64,000 nt of DNA, taken from NCBI RefSeq assembly GCF_014268755.2, contig NZ_CP077093.1, positions 3,026,001 to 3,090,000 on the forward strand. Reading direction: 5' to 3'. The translations under genes were made by a program, and so were the position numbers. A model generated the notes under the pieces. It worked only from the letters and a program-made list of their open reading frames with translations, ran no database searches and was not told where the DNA came from. Of the stretch, positions 51,242-59,918 are shown one piece after another. Source of the stretch: Pseudomonas vanderleydeniana. GTDB taxonomy: Bacteria > Pseudomonadota > Gammaproteobacteria > Pseudomonadales > Pseudomonadaceae. Position 1 is the stretch's first letter. Each line of letters opens with the position of its first letter.

Positions 51242-52807
51242 CTATCGATTGAACCGCTCGACCAGGGAGTACTGGGTGGAGGCGGTCTTGCTCAAGTCCT
51301 TGCTCAGCTCCGTCGACAGGTTGGCCTGCTCCGAGGAGCGATCGGCCAGTTGGGCAATGGTGCTGATGTTGCGACTGATTTCTTCGGCGACCGCCGACTG
51401 TTCCTCCGTGGCGGTGGCGATCTGGGAGGTCATGTCGGTGATGTGGGCGACGGCCTCGCTGATGCCGACCAGCGCCTTGTCCGCCTCGAGCACCCAGGCG
51501 ACACCTTCTTCGGCCTGGCGGTTGCCGTTCTCCATGGTTTGCACCGCGTTGTGGGACGAGGCCTGGAGTTTGGTGATCAGTTCATGGATCTGGCTGGTCG
51601 ATTGCGAGGTTCGCTGTGCCAGTTGCCGGACCTCATCGGCGACCACCGCGAAGCCGCGGCCCATTTCACCGGCGCGTGCGGCCTCGATGGCGGCGTTCAG
51701 AGCCAGCAGGTTGGTCTGGTCTGCAATACCTTTGATCACATCGACCACGGTGCCGATTTCGTTGCTGTCCTTGGCCAACTGCGCCACCGTCGCGCCAGTC
51801 TCGCCGACGACCGCCGAAAGGCGCTCGATGGCCTGGCGCGTATCGCGGGCCACATCGCGGCCACGGCTGGTGAGCAGGTTGGCCTGCTGGGTGGCATCGG
51901 CGGTGCGCTGGACATGGCTGGCGACTTCCTGGGTGGTGGCCGCCATCTGGTTGACCGCGGCGGATACCTGTTCGGTTTCCAGGCGTTGGCGATCCAGGCC
52001 TCTGGAGCTGTCACTGGCCAACAGGTCGGATTGCCCGGCCAGCTCGCTGACCTGTTCGGCGGTGTCCTGCAGGCGCGTCAGGCAGGTCTTCAGGCGCGAG
52101 CTCTGGCTGACCAGGGCGGTTTCCAGGCGCCCCTGGTGGCCGCGGGCATCGCTGTACATCTTCGCCAGCAGGGCGTCGCTGGTCGAGGCTTCGACCAGCT
52201 GCAACAGGCGCAGGGTCCCTTGTTTCTGCCAGCGTGAAGAGAGCAGGCAGAGCGGCACTGAAACAACGGCGGTCAGGGCAATCGCCACGGGGGCACTGAG
52301 GTACAGGCCGCTCAAGGTGCCTGCCAGGCCCAGGACCAGGTAGGGCAGGTAGTCGAGCAGCGCCGGCAGCCAAGTGTCCTGGCGCGGCACGGCCGGCTTG
52401 CCCTGGGTGATGCGCTGGTACAGGGCCTCTGCGCGGCGCACCTGGTCGGCCGTCGGCTTGACCCTGACCGACTCGTAGCCCACCACCTGGCTGCCTTCGA
52501 AGATCGGTGTGACGTAGGCGTTGACCCAGTAGTGATCGCCGCTCCTGGCGCGATTCTTGACGATGCCCATCCATGGCTGGCCCTGCTTGAGGGCGCTCCA
52601 CATGTGGGCAAAGACGGCCGGGGGAACATCGGGGTGGCGGACGATGTTCTGCGGCGCGCCAATCAGGTCGGCGCGATCGAAACCGCTGATGTCGACAAAG
52701 GCATCGTTGCAGTAGGTGATCACGCCTCGGGCGTCTGTCGTCGAGATGAGCTTCTGTTGCGGGGCAAGCGAGATTTCATGCTGTGTAACAGGCTGGTTGT
52801 TTCGCAT
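51242..52807 (-). CDS. Aer-like PAS-domain chemotaxis/aerotaxis receptor
   Basis: A 521-residue receptor. The N-terminal PAS domain (residues about 20-130: [67 protein letters not shown]) is cytoplasmic and Aer-like. A hydrophobic hairpin follows ([40 protein letters not shown]), and the C-terminal signalling domain has [19 protein letters not shown]. Aer proteins bind FAD and sense redox or energy state; whether this copy binds FAD is not clear from sequence. It is a single gene with 166 bp to its downstream neighbour. Confidence 0.92.
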   Translation of the reverse strand: MRNNQPVTQHEISLAPQQKLISTTDARGVITYCNDAFVDISGFDRADLIGAPQNIVRHPDVPPAVFAHMWSALKQGQPWMGIVKNRARSGDHYWVNAYVTPIFEGSQVVGYESVRVKPTADQVRRAEALYQRITQGKPAVPRQDTWLPALLDYLPYLVLGLAGTLSGLYLSAPVAIALTAVVSVPLCLLSSRWQKQGTLRLLQLVEASTSDALLAKMYSDARGHQGRLETALVSQSSRLKTCLTRLQDTAEQVSELAGQSDLLASDSSRGLDRQRLETEQVSAAVNQMAATTQEVASHVQRTADATQQANLLTSRGRDVARDTRQAIERLSAVVGETGATVAQLAKDSNEIGTVVDVIKGIADQTNLLALNAAIEAARAGEMGRGFAVVADEVRQLAQRTSQSTSQIHELITKLQASSHNAVQTMENGNRQAEEGVAWVLEADKALVGISEAVAHITDMTSQIATATEEQSAVAEEISRNISTIAQLADRSSEQANLSTELSKDLSKTASTQYSLVERFNR

Positions 52808-53154
52808 TCCGACGGCTCCTGTCTTCCATGCAAAGCTATCTGCTGACGTTATGACGGGAAAAAGGGGGACTCGGATAGAGACTCTAGTTCAACTAATCGG
52901 GCCTGTTGGGGCGCCAGGTGCCTGCTCTACGCCAGCCGCACCGAAGGGCTCGATACCCCTGAATGCAGGCAGCAAGCGCGCTCGGGCGGTGTCGGTGAAC
53001 AGAGCGATGATTGGATGGGGCCACTGTTTGTGTGGGAACTGATACACGATTTTTGATAAATCGTACTTTTTTCGACTCGTCCCCCTTGTTGGTAACAGAT
53101 TTTTACAAGTGGCTTGGAGCTCATCCGGGCCGATGATCAAGGGAGATCGGGTGA
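52808..53154. other. 347-bp gap between the Aer-like gene and the aminotransferase-like gene
   Basis: No gene was recognised. It holds the divergent promoters. A short inverted repeat ACGATTT-N5-AAATCGT (53047-53065) lies about 90 bp before the right-hand gene and could be an operator; it does not match a known box well. Confidence 0.4.
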
Positions 53155-54261
53155 ATGGTTGATGTGACGCGTCGTTCGGTGGTGGGGCTGATGGCAGCGC
53201 TGCCGTTGTTGAGTGGGGCGGGGCGGGCGTTGGCCGCGACGTTGCCTGCCACGCCCAAGGCTTCCTCCGGCGAGGTCTATCTCAACTTCAACGAGAACCC
53301 CTGGGGGCCCTCGGCGGCGGCGCGCAAGGCCATGGCCGAGGGAGTGGCGCTGTCGGGCCGTTATCCCTACAAGTTCCAGTACCGCCTGGTGGACCTCCTG
53401 GCACGGCAACTGTCGGTCCCCGAGGAACATATCGAGATCTATGCCGGCTCCAAGGTCGCCCTGCAGCAGGCGGTGCTGGCCTACACCGGCAGCCGCAGCC
53501 TGGTGTTGGCGACCCCCACCTATGAGGCGCCGCGCATGGCGGCCGAGGCCCATGGCGCGACGGTGCACGAGGTCCCGCTCGATGCGGCGCATGCGCATGA
53601 CATCAATGCGATGCTGGCGGCGGACACCCAGCTGGGGGTGATCTACATCTGCAACCCGAACAACCCGACCGGGACACTCACGCCGATGGCCCAGATCGAG
53701 CGAGCCTTGAAGGAGAAGCCCGCTGGTGCGCTGGTGGTGGTCGACGAGGCCTATATTCACTACTGCGATGCGCCCAGCTGCGTGCCGCTGGTCAAGGATC
53801 ACCCCGACCTGCTGGTGCTGCGTACCTTCTCCAAGATCTACGGCATGGCGGGCGCGCGCCTGGGGTACGCGGTTGGCCAGCCGGCACTGCTGGCGAAGTT
53901 GAACGTGCTGGGTGAGCAGAATGTCGCTGCCGCGGCTTCATTGCTGGGCGCGATCGCCAGCCTCGAGGACCGCACGCTGCTGCCGGAGCGCAAGCAGAGC
54001 AACACGCGTATCCGCGATGAAAACATGACCTGGTTCCGCGACCGTGGGTTCACCTGCACCGCCGCCCAGGGCAATTTCTTCATGGTCGACCTGCGCCGCC
54101 CGGCCCAGGAGGTCGTCCAGGGGCTGGCGCAGCACGGAGTACGGGTGGGGCGAATCTGGGAGAACTGGCCGAACTGGGTGCGCATCACCGTCGGCAAGGA
54201 GGAGGAGATGGCACGCCTGAGAAGCGCCTTTGCCTTGGTGGCTTTGCCGGCCAAGCGCTGA
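53155..54261 (+). CDS. PLP-dependent aminotransferase (histidinol-phosphate-type) with Tat-like signal
   Basis: A 368-residue fold-type I aminotransferase. LNFNENPWGPS at residues 43-53, CNPNNPTGT at 166-174, DEAYIHY at 197-203 and the PLP Lys227 in RTFSKIYGMAGARLGY are all intact. Unusually, it begins MVDVTRRSVVGLMAALPLLSGAGRALAA, a twin-arginine-like signal, which implies export to the periplasm with PLP bound. AAGGGAG precedes the start. Histidine synthesis genes are absent nearby, so a HisC role is unlikely. The reaction and partner are unknown. Confidence 0.85.
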   Translation: MVDVTRRSVVGLMAALPLLSGAGRALAATLPATPKASSGEVYLNFNENPWGPSAAARKAMAEGVALSGRYPYKFQYRLVDLLARQLSVPEEHIEIYAGSKVALQQAVLAYTGSRSLVLATPTYEAPRMAAEAHGATVHEVPLDAAHAHDINAMLAADTQLGVIYICNPNNPTGTLTPMAQIERALKEKPAGALVVVDEAYIHYCDAPSCVPLVKDHPDLLVLRTFSKIYGMAGARLGYAVGQPALLAKLNVLGEQNVAAAASLLGAIASLEDRTLLPERKQSNTRIRDENMTWFRDRGFTCTAAQGNFFMVDLRRPAQEVVQGLAQHGVRVGRIWENWPNWVRITVGKEEEMARLRSAFALVALPAKR

Positions 54262-54404
54262 CCTTCTGGTACTGACGTGACGGCGATCACATTTTTCGCA
54301 GGTTATTGCCTGTTTGGGGGCATCACGCTGCAGGCAGATTGTAACAGTTGGGCTACGCTGATTCGGCAAGAGCTGCCTCAAGCTCCACTTCAGGGATGAT
54401 CGTC

Positions 54405-54653
54405 ATGCTTCCAGAACGTGAATTGTGCCAAATCATTGAGTCCGGCTTTCTGCCGCTGTCCTGTTCCTGCACCGTCAACGGCAACGGTTCGCTGATGGTG
54501 AAGATCTTCGACCCGATTTCCGGGCGCGTGGACCTGCAGCTCAATGGTGTCGCCGTCAGCAGCTTCGACAGCGTTCGTTCGGTCGCCAACTTCATTGGCG
54601 AACTGCGCACCGAGATGCAGGCCGGGCGCCGGGCCTTCGCCGGCGCGATCTAG
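54405..54653 (+). CDS. DUF1652-family protein
   Basis: An 82-residue protein with the DUF1652 pattern: ELCQIIESGFLPLSCSCTVNGNGSLMVKIFDPISGRVDLQLNGVAVSSFDSVRSVANFIGELRTE. The family is common in Pseudomonas and its function is unknown. The ATG at 54405 is preferred, with AGGGA 8 nt upstream; an in-frame ATG at 54396 overlaps that site. It is convergent with folD, 6 bp apart. Confidence 0.82.
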   Translation: MLPERELCQIIESGFLPLSCSCTVNGNGSLMVKIFDPISGRVDLQLNGVAVSSFDSVRSVANFIGELRTEMQAGRRAFAGAI

Positions 54654-54659
54654 CGCGGA

Positions 54660-55562
54660 TCAGCCCGCTACTGCGGCGAGGGGCCGGCGAGCGCCCTGCA
54701 GGTGGGTGGCGATCACGGTGTTTTTCAGCAGATAGGCAATGGTCATCGGCCCGACGCCACCTGGCACCGGAGTGATGGCGCTGGCCACGGTACGTGCGCT
54801 GGCGTAGTCGACATCACCGACCAGGCGCGGACCCGCCTCGGTTTCGATACGGTTGATCCCGACGTCGATCACCACGGCCCCCGGCTTGAGCCAGCTGGCA
54901 TCGATCAACTGCGGCCGCCCGACGGCTACCACCACGATATCGGCCAATCGGCACAGCGCTGGCGCATCGATGCTGCGAGAATGAATCACACTCACCGAAC
55001 AGTGCGCTTGCAGCAGCAGGGTCGCCATGGGCTTGCCGACGATGTTCGAGCGACCGATGACCACTGCGTGCAGGCCGCTCACATCGCCACAGGTTTCCTG
55101 CAGCAGGCGCATGCAGCCACTGGGCGTGCAGGGTGTCAGCACCTCGGCACCCTGGACCAGGCCGCCGACGTTTTCCCGATGAAAGCCGTCGACGTCCTTG
55201 ATCGGGTCGATGGCGTGGATCACCGCCTGTTCCTCGATATGCGCCGGTAGCGGCAATTGCACCAGGATGCCGTTCACCGCCGGGTCGGCGTTGAGTTCGG
55301 CAATCAGTTGCAGGACTTCGGCCTGGCGGGTGCTGGCCGGCAGGCGATGTTCCAGGGAGCGGATACCGGCTTCCTCGGCACGCAGCAGCTTGTTGCGCAC
55401 GTAGACATGGCTGGCTGGGTCATCGCCGACCAGCAGCACGGCAAGGGAGGGGATGACACCTTGCCCGGCCAGGGCCGCGACGTCCTCGCGGACTTCTTCG
55501 AGTACCCGGGCGGCAATGGCCTTGCCGTCGATATCACGGGCGAGGGAAGGGGTATTGCTCAT
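54660..55562 (-). CDS. folD: Bifunctional methylenetetrahydrofolate dehydrogenase/cyclohydrolase
   Basis: A 300-residue FolD protein. Motifs seen are [28 protein letters not shown] (catalytic Tyr and Lys region), [35 protein letters not shown] and the C-terminal [16 protein letters not shown]. It interconverts methylene-, methenyl- and formyl-tetrahydrofolate using NADP. Start 55562 begins the conserved [15 protein letters not shown]; its ribosome site is weak. Pseudomonas often have more than one folD, and whether this is the housekeeping copy cannot be told from the window. Confidence 0.92.
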   Translation of the reverse strand: MSNTPSLARDIDGKAIAARVLEEVREDVAALAGQGVIPSLAVLLVGDDPASHVYVRNKLLRAEEAGIRSLEHRLPASTRQAEVLQLIAELNADPAVNGILVQLPLPAHIEEQAVIHAIDPIKDVDGFHRENVGGLVQGAEVLTPCTPSGCMRLLQETCGDVSGLHAVVIGRSNIVGKPMATLLLQAHCSVSVIHSRSIDAPALCRLADIVVVAVGRPQLIDASWLKPGAVVIDVGINRIETEAGPRLVGDVDYASARTVASAITPVPGGVGPMTIAYLLKNTVIATHLQGARRPLAAVAG

Positions 55563-55721
55563 GGATTGCGTCACCGTCGTCTGTAGCCAAAAGATCGGCA
55601 GCAGCTTGAATGCGGGGGTCAAGGCGCTGGCGGAATGACGGGAATATAGCACCTGCGTGTCGAGGGGCGGTGTGACATAGCGCAGCAGGTTGGCGGTGGA
55701 GCAGGGGCTCACCACGATCTG

Positions 55722-55816
55722 GTGGGAGCCGGCTTGCTGGCGATAGCGGTGTGTCAGGCGCTGCTGAATTCTCTGGATGACCGCCTGCGGCGGATCGCCA
55801 GCAAGCCGGCTCCCAC
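55722..55816. repeat. Pair of inverted REP elements
   Basis: GTGGGAGCCGGCTTGCTGGC (from 55722) recurs inverted as GCCAGCAAGCCGGCTCCCAC (ending 55816), enclosing about 50 bp. This is the usual head-to-head REP doublet of Pseudomonas, in the gap between folD and the monooxygenase gene. Confidence 0.9.
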
Positions 55817-55858
55817 AAGGGATTGGTGGAAGCCGGCAGATGGGAGGCTATACCGGAC

Positions 55859-56902
55859 TCAGCGGAACGCCGGCACCACGTGCTGGATGAACAGCTCCAG
55901 CGACTTCTTCTTCTCGGCGTGCGGCAGGCTGTTGTCACACCAGAAGCTGAATTCGTCGACGCCCAGTTCCTGGTAGTAGCGGATACGAGTGATGACCTCT
56001 TCCGGTGTGCCAATCATGGTGTTCTTGCGGATGTTCTCCAGTTCGAATTCCGGACGCTCGGCGAACTTCTCTTCCGGGCTCGGTGCCAGGAAACCATTTT
56101 CCGGTACCTGCTTGTTGCCGAACCAGGCGTCAAAGGTGCGGTAGAACTTGTTGATGGCGGTGGCGCCGACTTTCCAGCCTTCCGGATCGTCCTTGGCATG
56201 CACGTGGGTGTGGCGCAGCACCATCAGTTGTGGGCGTGGTACGTCGGGGTTGTTGTCCAGGGCCGCCTGGAACTTGTTCTTCAGGTCCAGGACTTCCTCG
56301 TCGCCCTTCATCAGCGGCGTCACCATGACGTTGCAGCCGTTGGCGACGGCGAAGTTGTGCGAGTCCGGGTCGCGGGCGGCGATCCACATCGGCGGGTTGG
56401 GCTTCTGGACGGGCTTGGGCACGCTGGTGGAGGTCGGGAACTTCCAGATCTCGCCATCGTGGGCGTAGTCGCCTTGCCACAGGGCGCGAACCACCGGAAC
56501 CATTTCCCGCAGGGCCAGGCCGCCGGACGAGGCAGGCATGCCGCCGGCCATGCGGTCGAATTCGACCTGGTAGGCACCCCGGGCCAGGCCGACTTCCATC
56601 CGGCCGTTGCTGATCACGTCGAGCAGGGCGCATTCGCCGGCAACCCGCAGCGGGTGCCAGAACGGCGCGATGATGGTCCCGGCGCCCAGGCGAATGGTGG
56701 TGGTGCGAGCCGCGAGGTAGGCCAGCAGCGGCATCGGGCTGGGCGAGATGGTGTATTCCATCGCGTGGTGCTCGCCGATCCAGACGGTGCTGAAACCACC
56801 GGCTTCAGCCATGAGCGTCAGTTCGGTCAGGTCTTCGAACAGTTGGCGGTGGCTGACGCTTTCGTCCCAGCGTTCCATGTGTACGAACAGGGAAAATTTC
56901 AT
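55859..56902 (-). CDS. Luciferase-like (LLM class) flavin-dependent monooxygenase
   Basis: A 347-residue bacterial-luciferase-family protein: MKFSLFVHMER, VWIGEHHAMEYTISPSPMPLLAYLAARTTTIRLGAGTIIAPFWHPLRVAGECALLDVISNGRMEVGLARGAY and PPMWIAARDPDSHNFA. The family uses reduced FMN and oxygen to open rings or oxidise C-N bonds, as RutA does on uracil. A flavin reductase and an NCS1 nucleobase permease, each with the same operator, are within 5 kb, which points to an N-heterocycle (inference). The exact substrate is not recognised. The start has an AGGTAAGCGTC site upstream. Confidence 0.9.
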   Translation of the reverse strand: MKFSLFVHMERWDESVSHRQLFEDLTELTLMAEAGGFSTVWIGEHHAMEYTISPSPMPLLAYLAARTTTIRLGAGTIIAPFWHPLRVAGECALLDVISNGRMEVGLARGAYQVEFDRMAGGMPASSGGLALREMVPVVRALWQGDYAHDGEIWKFPTSTSVPKPVQKPNPPMWIAARDPDSHNFAVANGCNVMVTPLMKGDEEVLDLKNKFQAALDNNPDVPRPQLMVLRHTHVHAKDDPEGWKVGATAINKFYRTFDAWFGNKQVPENGFLAPSPEEKFAERPEFELENIRKNTMIGTPEEVITRIRYYQELGVDEFSFWCDNSLPHAEKKKSLELFIQHVVPAFR

Positions 56903-57034
56903 GACGCTTACCTCGGGTCTCTTGTAGTTGGCCGGTCGAATGCGGGCCTGTTGCCTGGATGGCGCGCGGGGCGCAGCCGGATATGTTCAAGCGGTTCGAG
57001 TCGCCCAGCACACGACTGGTCCCTCGATAAGGTG

Positions 57035-57053
57035 TTGGTATACCATAATATGG
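57035..57053. promoter_or_regulatory. GntR/FadR-like operator copy J between monooxygenase and chemoreceptor
   Basis: TTGGTATACCATAATATGG: a TGGTATACCA palindrome followed by TAATATGG. The same pattern recurs at 59650 and 59823. It lies 133 bp before the monooxygenase gene and 64 bp before the chemoreceptor gene, able to control both. Confidence 0.75.
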
Positions 57054-57117
57054 AATATCCGCAAAACCTTTCTCTCCGACAAATCGCACTCACCTGACAA
57101 GGAAGGCGTGCTACCTG

Positions 57118-59064
57118 ATGAACATAAAACAAAAACTGACCCTGGCATTCGCTGCGATTGCCGCCTTGCCTGTCATTCTCGTGGCAGTCCTGATCATCCT
57201 CAATCTGCGCAACGACGCCCGCGAGGCGTTCCTGGACAGCAGTGGCCGGGAAATCCGCCAGGTCGAGAACGCCATGCAACTGTTCTTCGAAGGCATCACC
57301 CAGAACGTCGATTACCTCGCCGAAGCACCCCCTCTGCAAAATATAGATGGCCAGCTCAAGCGCTACCTGGACGCCGACGCCCCGAAGGTTGCCATGGGCG
57401 AGCAGGACCAGCAGGTGTTCCGGCTGTTCGCGCAATTGGCCAAGAGCCATCCGGCCTACACCTACCTGTCACTGGGGACCCGGGAGGGTGGCTATGTGTT
57501 CTGGCCCGGCGATCCCAACCTCAACAGCTACGACCCGCGTACTCGCCCCTGGTACAAGGCCGCGATGGCCCAGCCGGGCAAGACCCTGCGTACCGGCGCC
57601 TACTACTGGGCTGCGGACAACGTGGTGCTGGTCAGTACCGTGCGCAGCTTCGCCAATCACCTGGGCGAGCAGGGCGGGGTGGTGAACATCGACGTCTCGC
57701 TCAAGCAGTTGACCGACCTGGTCAAGCAGATACGCCTGGGCGACAGTGGCTACCTGATGCTGACCGAAGGCAGTGACAAGGTGCTGGTGGACCCGCAACA
57801 GCCCGACCACAACTTCAAGAACCTCAGCCAACTGGGTGATGGCTACGCGAACCTCGCCAAGGCCGGCAAGGGGCTGGTCGAGGTCGAGCTGGGCGGTGAG
57901 CGCTACATGGCCAATGTCCAGCCTTCCGAGGCCCTGGGCTGGCGTTTCGTCGGCCTGGTGCGTGAAAGCGAGGTGATGGCCGGCGTCACGCGCCTGACCT
58001 GGGTCATCGCTGCCATCGCCGTGGTCTGCGCCGTGCTGTTCGCCTTTGCCGGCGCGTTTTTCGCCGGCCTCATCGTGCGGCCGATTCGCGGCGTGGCCAA
58101 TGGCCTGGAAGGCATCGCCCAGGGCGAGGGCGACCTGACCGCCCGCCTGGAAGTACGCGGTCGGGATGAAACGGCGCAACTGGCAGGCTGGTTCAACCAG
58201 TTCCTGGAGGCGATCCGCAGCCTGATCCAGCGCATCGGCGAAGCGGCCGTGCAGATCCACACGACCTCCGGCAGCACCACCGTGGTGTCCCAGGAAATGG
58301 CCGAGGTCGCGGCACGCCAGCGCGAGGCGGTGGACATGGTCTCGACCGCCTTTCATGAAATGGTCGCCACCTCCAACGAAGTGGCGCGCTCCTGCAACCA
58401 GGCCGCCGACTCGGCGGACACCGGACAGCGCCAGGCCCACAGCGGGCAGAAACAGATCGAGACGGCGGTGAGCAAGGTCGACCGACTGAGCCAGGAGATC
58501 GGCCTGTCTGCCGAGGCCATGCAGCAACTGGCGCAGGACAGCAACGACATCCAGTCGATTCTCGGCACCATCCGCTCGATTGCCGAGCAGACCAACCTGC
58601 TGGCGCTCAACGCGGCGATCGAGGCCGCCCGTGCCGGTGAGCAGGGTCGTGGCTTTGCCGTGGTGGCCGATGAGGTGCGCGCGCTGGCCAAGCGCACGGC
58701 CGATTCCACCGGCGAAATCGATGAACTGCTCGGCACCCTGGCGCGCCGCACCCAGCAGATGGGCAAGCAGATGCATGCCAGCCTGGAGGTGTCCCAGGAG
58801 ACCGTGGTGTCGATCAATGAGGCGCGGGCCAGTTTCGAGCTGATCCGCGAATCGGTGGACGTGATTCGCGACATGAACACCCAGATCGCCACCGCGGCTG
58901 AAGAGCAGCACCAGGTGGCCGAGGACATCAATCGGCACATCAGCCAGATTCATGGCGATGCGCAGTTGGTGGCGAATCTGGCGGACTCCACCAGCCAGGA
59001 CGCGAGGAGTCTGACGCAGTTGTCGGAGACCTTGAACCAGTGGGTCCGGCGTTTCCGGACCTGA
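57118..59064 (+). CDS. Methyl-accepting chemotaxis protein with dCache_1 sensor
   Basis: A 648-residue chemoreceptor related to the PctA/PctB/PctC group. It has a first membrane helix (LTLAFAAIAALPVILVAVLIILNL), a periplasmic dCache domain, a second helix (LTWVIAAIAVVCAVLFAFAGAFFAGLIV), HAMP and a signalling domain with [20 protein letters not shown]. The sensor has YDPRTRPWYK, the TGAYYWAADN stretch and VVNIDVSL, which resembles the amino-acid/purine-binding Cache motif. Position inside the oxygenase-permease regulon suggests it senses the same N-containing substrate (inference). Confidence 0.92.
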   Translation: MNIKQKLTLAFAAIAALPVILVAVLIILNLRNDAREAFLDSSGREIRQVENAMQLFFEGITQNVDYLAEAPPLQNIDGQLKRYLDADAPKVAMGEQDQQVFRLFAQLAKSHPAYTYLSLGTREGGYVFWPGDPNLNSYDPRTRPWYKAAMAQPGKTLRTGAYYWAADNVVLVSTVRSFANHLGEQGGVVNIDVSLKQLTDLVKQIRLGDSGYLMLTEGSDKVLVDPQQPDHNFKNLSQLGDGYANLAKAGKGLVEVELGGERYMANVQPSEALGWRFVGLVRESEVMAGVTRLTWVIAAIAVVCAVLFAFAGAFFAGLIVRPIRGVANGLEGIAQGEGDLTARLEVRGRDETAQLAGWFNQFLEAIRSLIQRIGEAAVQIHTTSGSTTVVSQEMAEVAARQREAVDMVSTAFHEMVATSNEVARSCNQAADSADTGQRQAHSGQKQIETAVSKVDRLSQEIGLSAEAMQQLAQDSNDIQSILGTIRSIAEQTNLLALNAAIEAARAGEQGRGFAVVADEVRALAKRTADSTGEIDELLGTLARRTQQMGKQMHASLEVSQETVVSINEARASFELIRESVDVIRDMNTQIATAAEEQHQVAEDINRHISQIHGDAQLVANLADSTSQDARSLTQLSETLNQWVRRFRT

Positions 59065-59074
59065 GGCGGGGAGC

Positions 59075-59100
59075 GCGGCGGTGCCGGTTGGCACTGCCGC
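59075..59100. terminator. Hairpin between convergent chemoreceptor and flavin reductase genes
   Basis: GCGGCGGTGCC and GGCACTGCCGC form an 11-bp stem with one G-T wobble and a GGTT loop. It lies in the 48-bp gap between convergent genes. A T tract is absent, so termination is inferred from position. Confidence 0.5.
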
Positions 59101-59112
59101 ATCGAGGTTCGA

Positions 59113-59598
59113 TCAGGCGACGGCAGGCAGCGCGCCCATCTTGCCGTTGCAGTACACCAGCGGGCCGTTCTCGCGTTGCGGCACGATCAGGTTCTTCACC
59201 GCGCCGACCATGATGGCGTGGTCGCCGCCCTCGTATTCACGCCACAGCTCGCATTCAATGATCGCCGTGGCATTGGCCAGCAGCGGATTGCCCAGCTCGC
59301 TCAGGGTCCACTCGATGCCTTGCGCCTTGTCCTTGCCCTTGCGGGCGAAGGCGTAGGCCTCTTTCTGCTGCGCTTCGGACAATACGTGGATGGCGAAGCG
59401 CTTGCTCTTGATCAGGTGCGGGTACGAATCGGAGCTGTAGTTGGGGCAGAACAGCACCAGCGCCGGCTCCATCGACAATGAACTGAAGGCGCTGGCGGTG
59501 AGGCCAACGATCTGGCCGTCGTCGTCCAGGGTGGTGATCACGGTGACACCGGACGGGAACGAGCCCATGACTTGCTTGTAGAGGGTTGCGTCGATCAT
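59113..59598 (-). CDS. Flavin reductase (RutF/HpaC-like)
   Basis: A 161-residue flavin reductase-like FMN-binding domain: MGSFPSGVTVITTLDDDGQIVGLTASAFSSLSMEPALVLFC, then KSKRFAIHVLSEAQ and GDHAIMVGAV. It supplies reduced FMN to a partner monooxygenase, here most likely the luciferase-like enzyme at 55859, because both promoters carry the same operator. The start has an AGGTACC-type site upstream. It is divergent from the permease with 320 bp between them. Confidence 0.9.
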   Translation of the reverse strand: MIDATLYKQVMGSFPSGVTVITTLDDDGQIVGLTASAFSSLSMEPALVLFCPNYSSDSYPHLIKSKRFAIHVLSEAQQKEAYAFARKGKDKAQGIEWTLSELGNPLLANATAIIECELWREYEGGDHAIMVGAVKNLIVPQRENGPLVYCNGKMGALPAVA

Positions 59599-59649
59599 TG
59601 AAGGTACCTCGGGCGCCGGGAAGGCGGTTTTTTGTTTGATTATTGTCTG

Positions 59650-59668
59650 ATGGTATACCGTAATTTTG
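59650..59668. promoter_or_regulatory. GntR/FadR-like operator copy K (flavin reductase promoter)
   Basis: ATGGTATACCGTAATTTTG keeps the GGTATACC core and TAAT extension of the other two copies. It lies 51 bp upstream of the flavin reductase start, in the 320-bp gap that contains no gene. Confidence 0.72.
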
Positions 59669-59822
59669 TCTTTGCAAGGGCTTTTTCAGGGGCCCGACAA
59701 ACGTTGTTTTATTGACGAAGGACCAGTATTTACGGGGCTTTCAGTTGATTCTATTGGCTTTTTTCAGAGCGAAAAGACGGATCAGATGGCCTTGGAAAGT
59801 ACGGATCAGTCTTGTGGAATTT

Positions 59823-59841
59823 TTGGAATACCATAATATGG
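59823..59841. promoter_or_regulatory. GntR/FadR-like operator copy L (permease promoter)
   Basis: TTGGAATACCATAATATGG matches copy J at 18 of 19 positions. It lies 77 bp upstream of the permease start, so the regulator can control the transporter together with the oxygenase and reductase. Confidence 0.75.
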
Positions 59842-59918
59842 TGTTCATCTGAGCGGGTGCCGCAGAGCGCCCCCTGGTTTGGCTTCGTACAAAGATAAGA
59901 ACAGACAAAACCGAGTTC

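Noticed and set aside
53047..53065. ACGATTT-N5-AAATCGT considered as an ANR/FNR box
   Set aside because: The right half does not match ATCAA, so the TTGAT-N4-ATCAA consensus is not met; kept only as an unexplained short inverted repeat.
57469..59094. Minus-strand open frame opposite the second chemoreceptor
   Set aside because: Antisense shadow; the His/Gly/Leu-rich product is typical of reverse-read receptor signalling domains.
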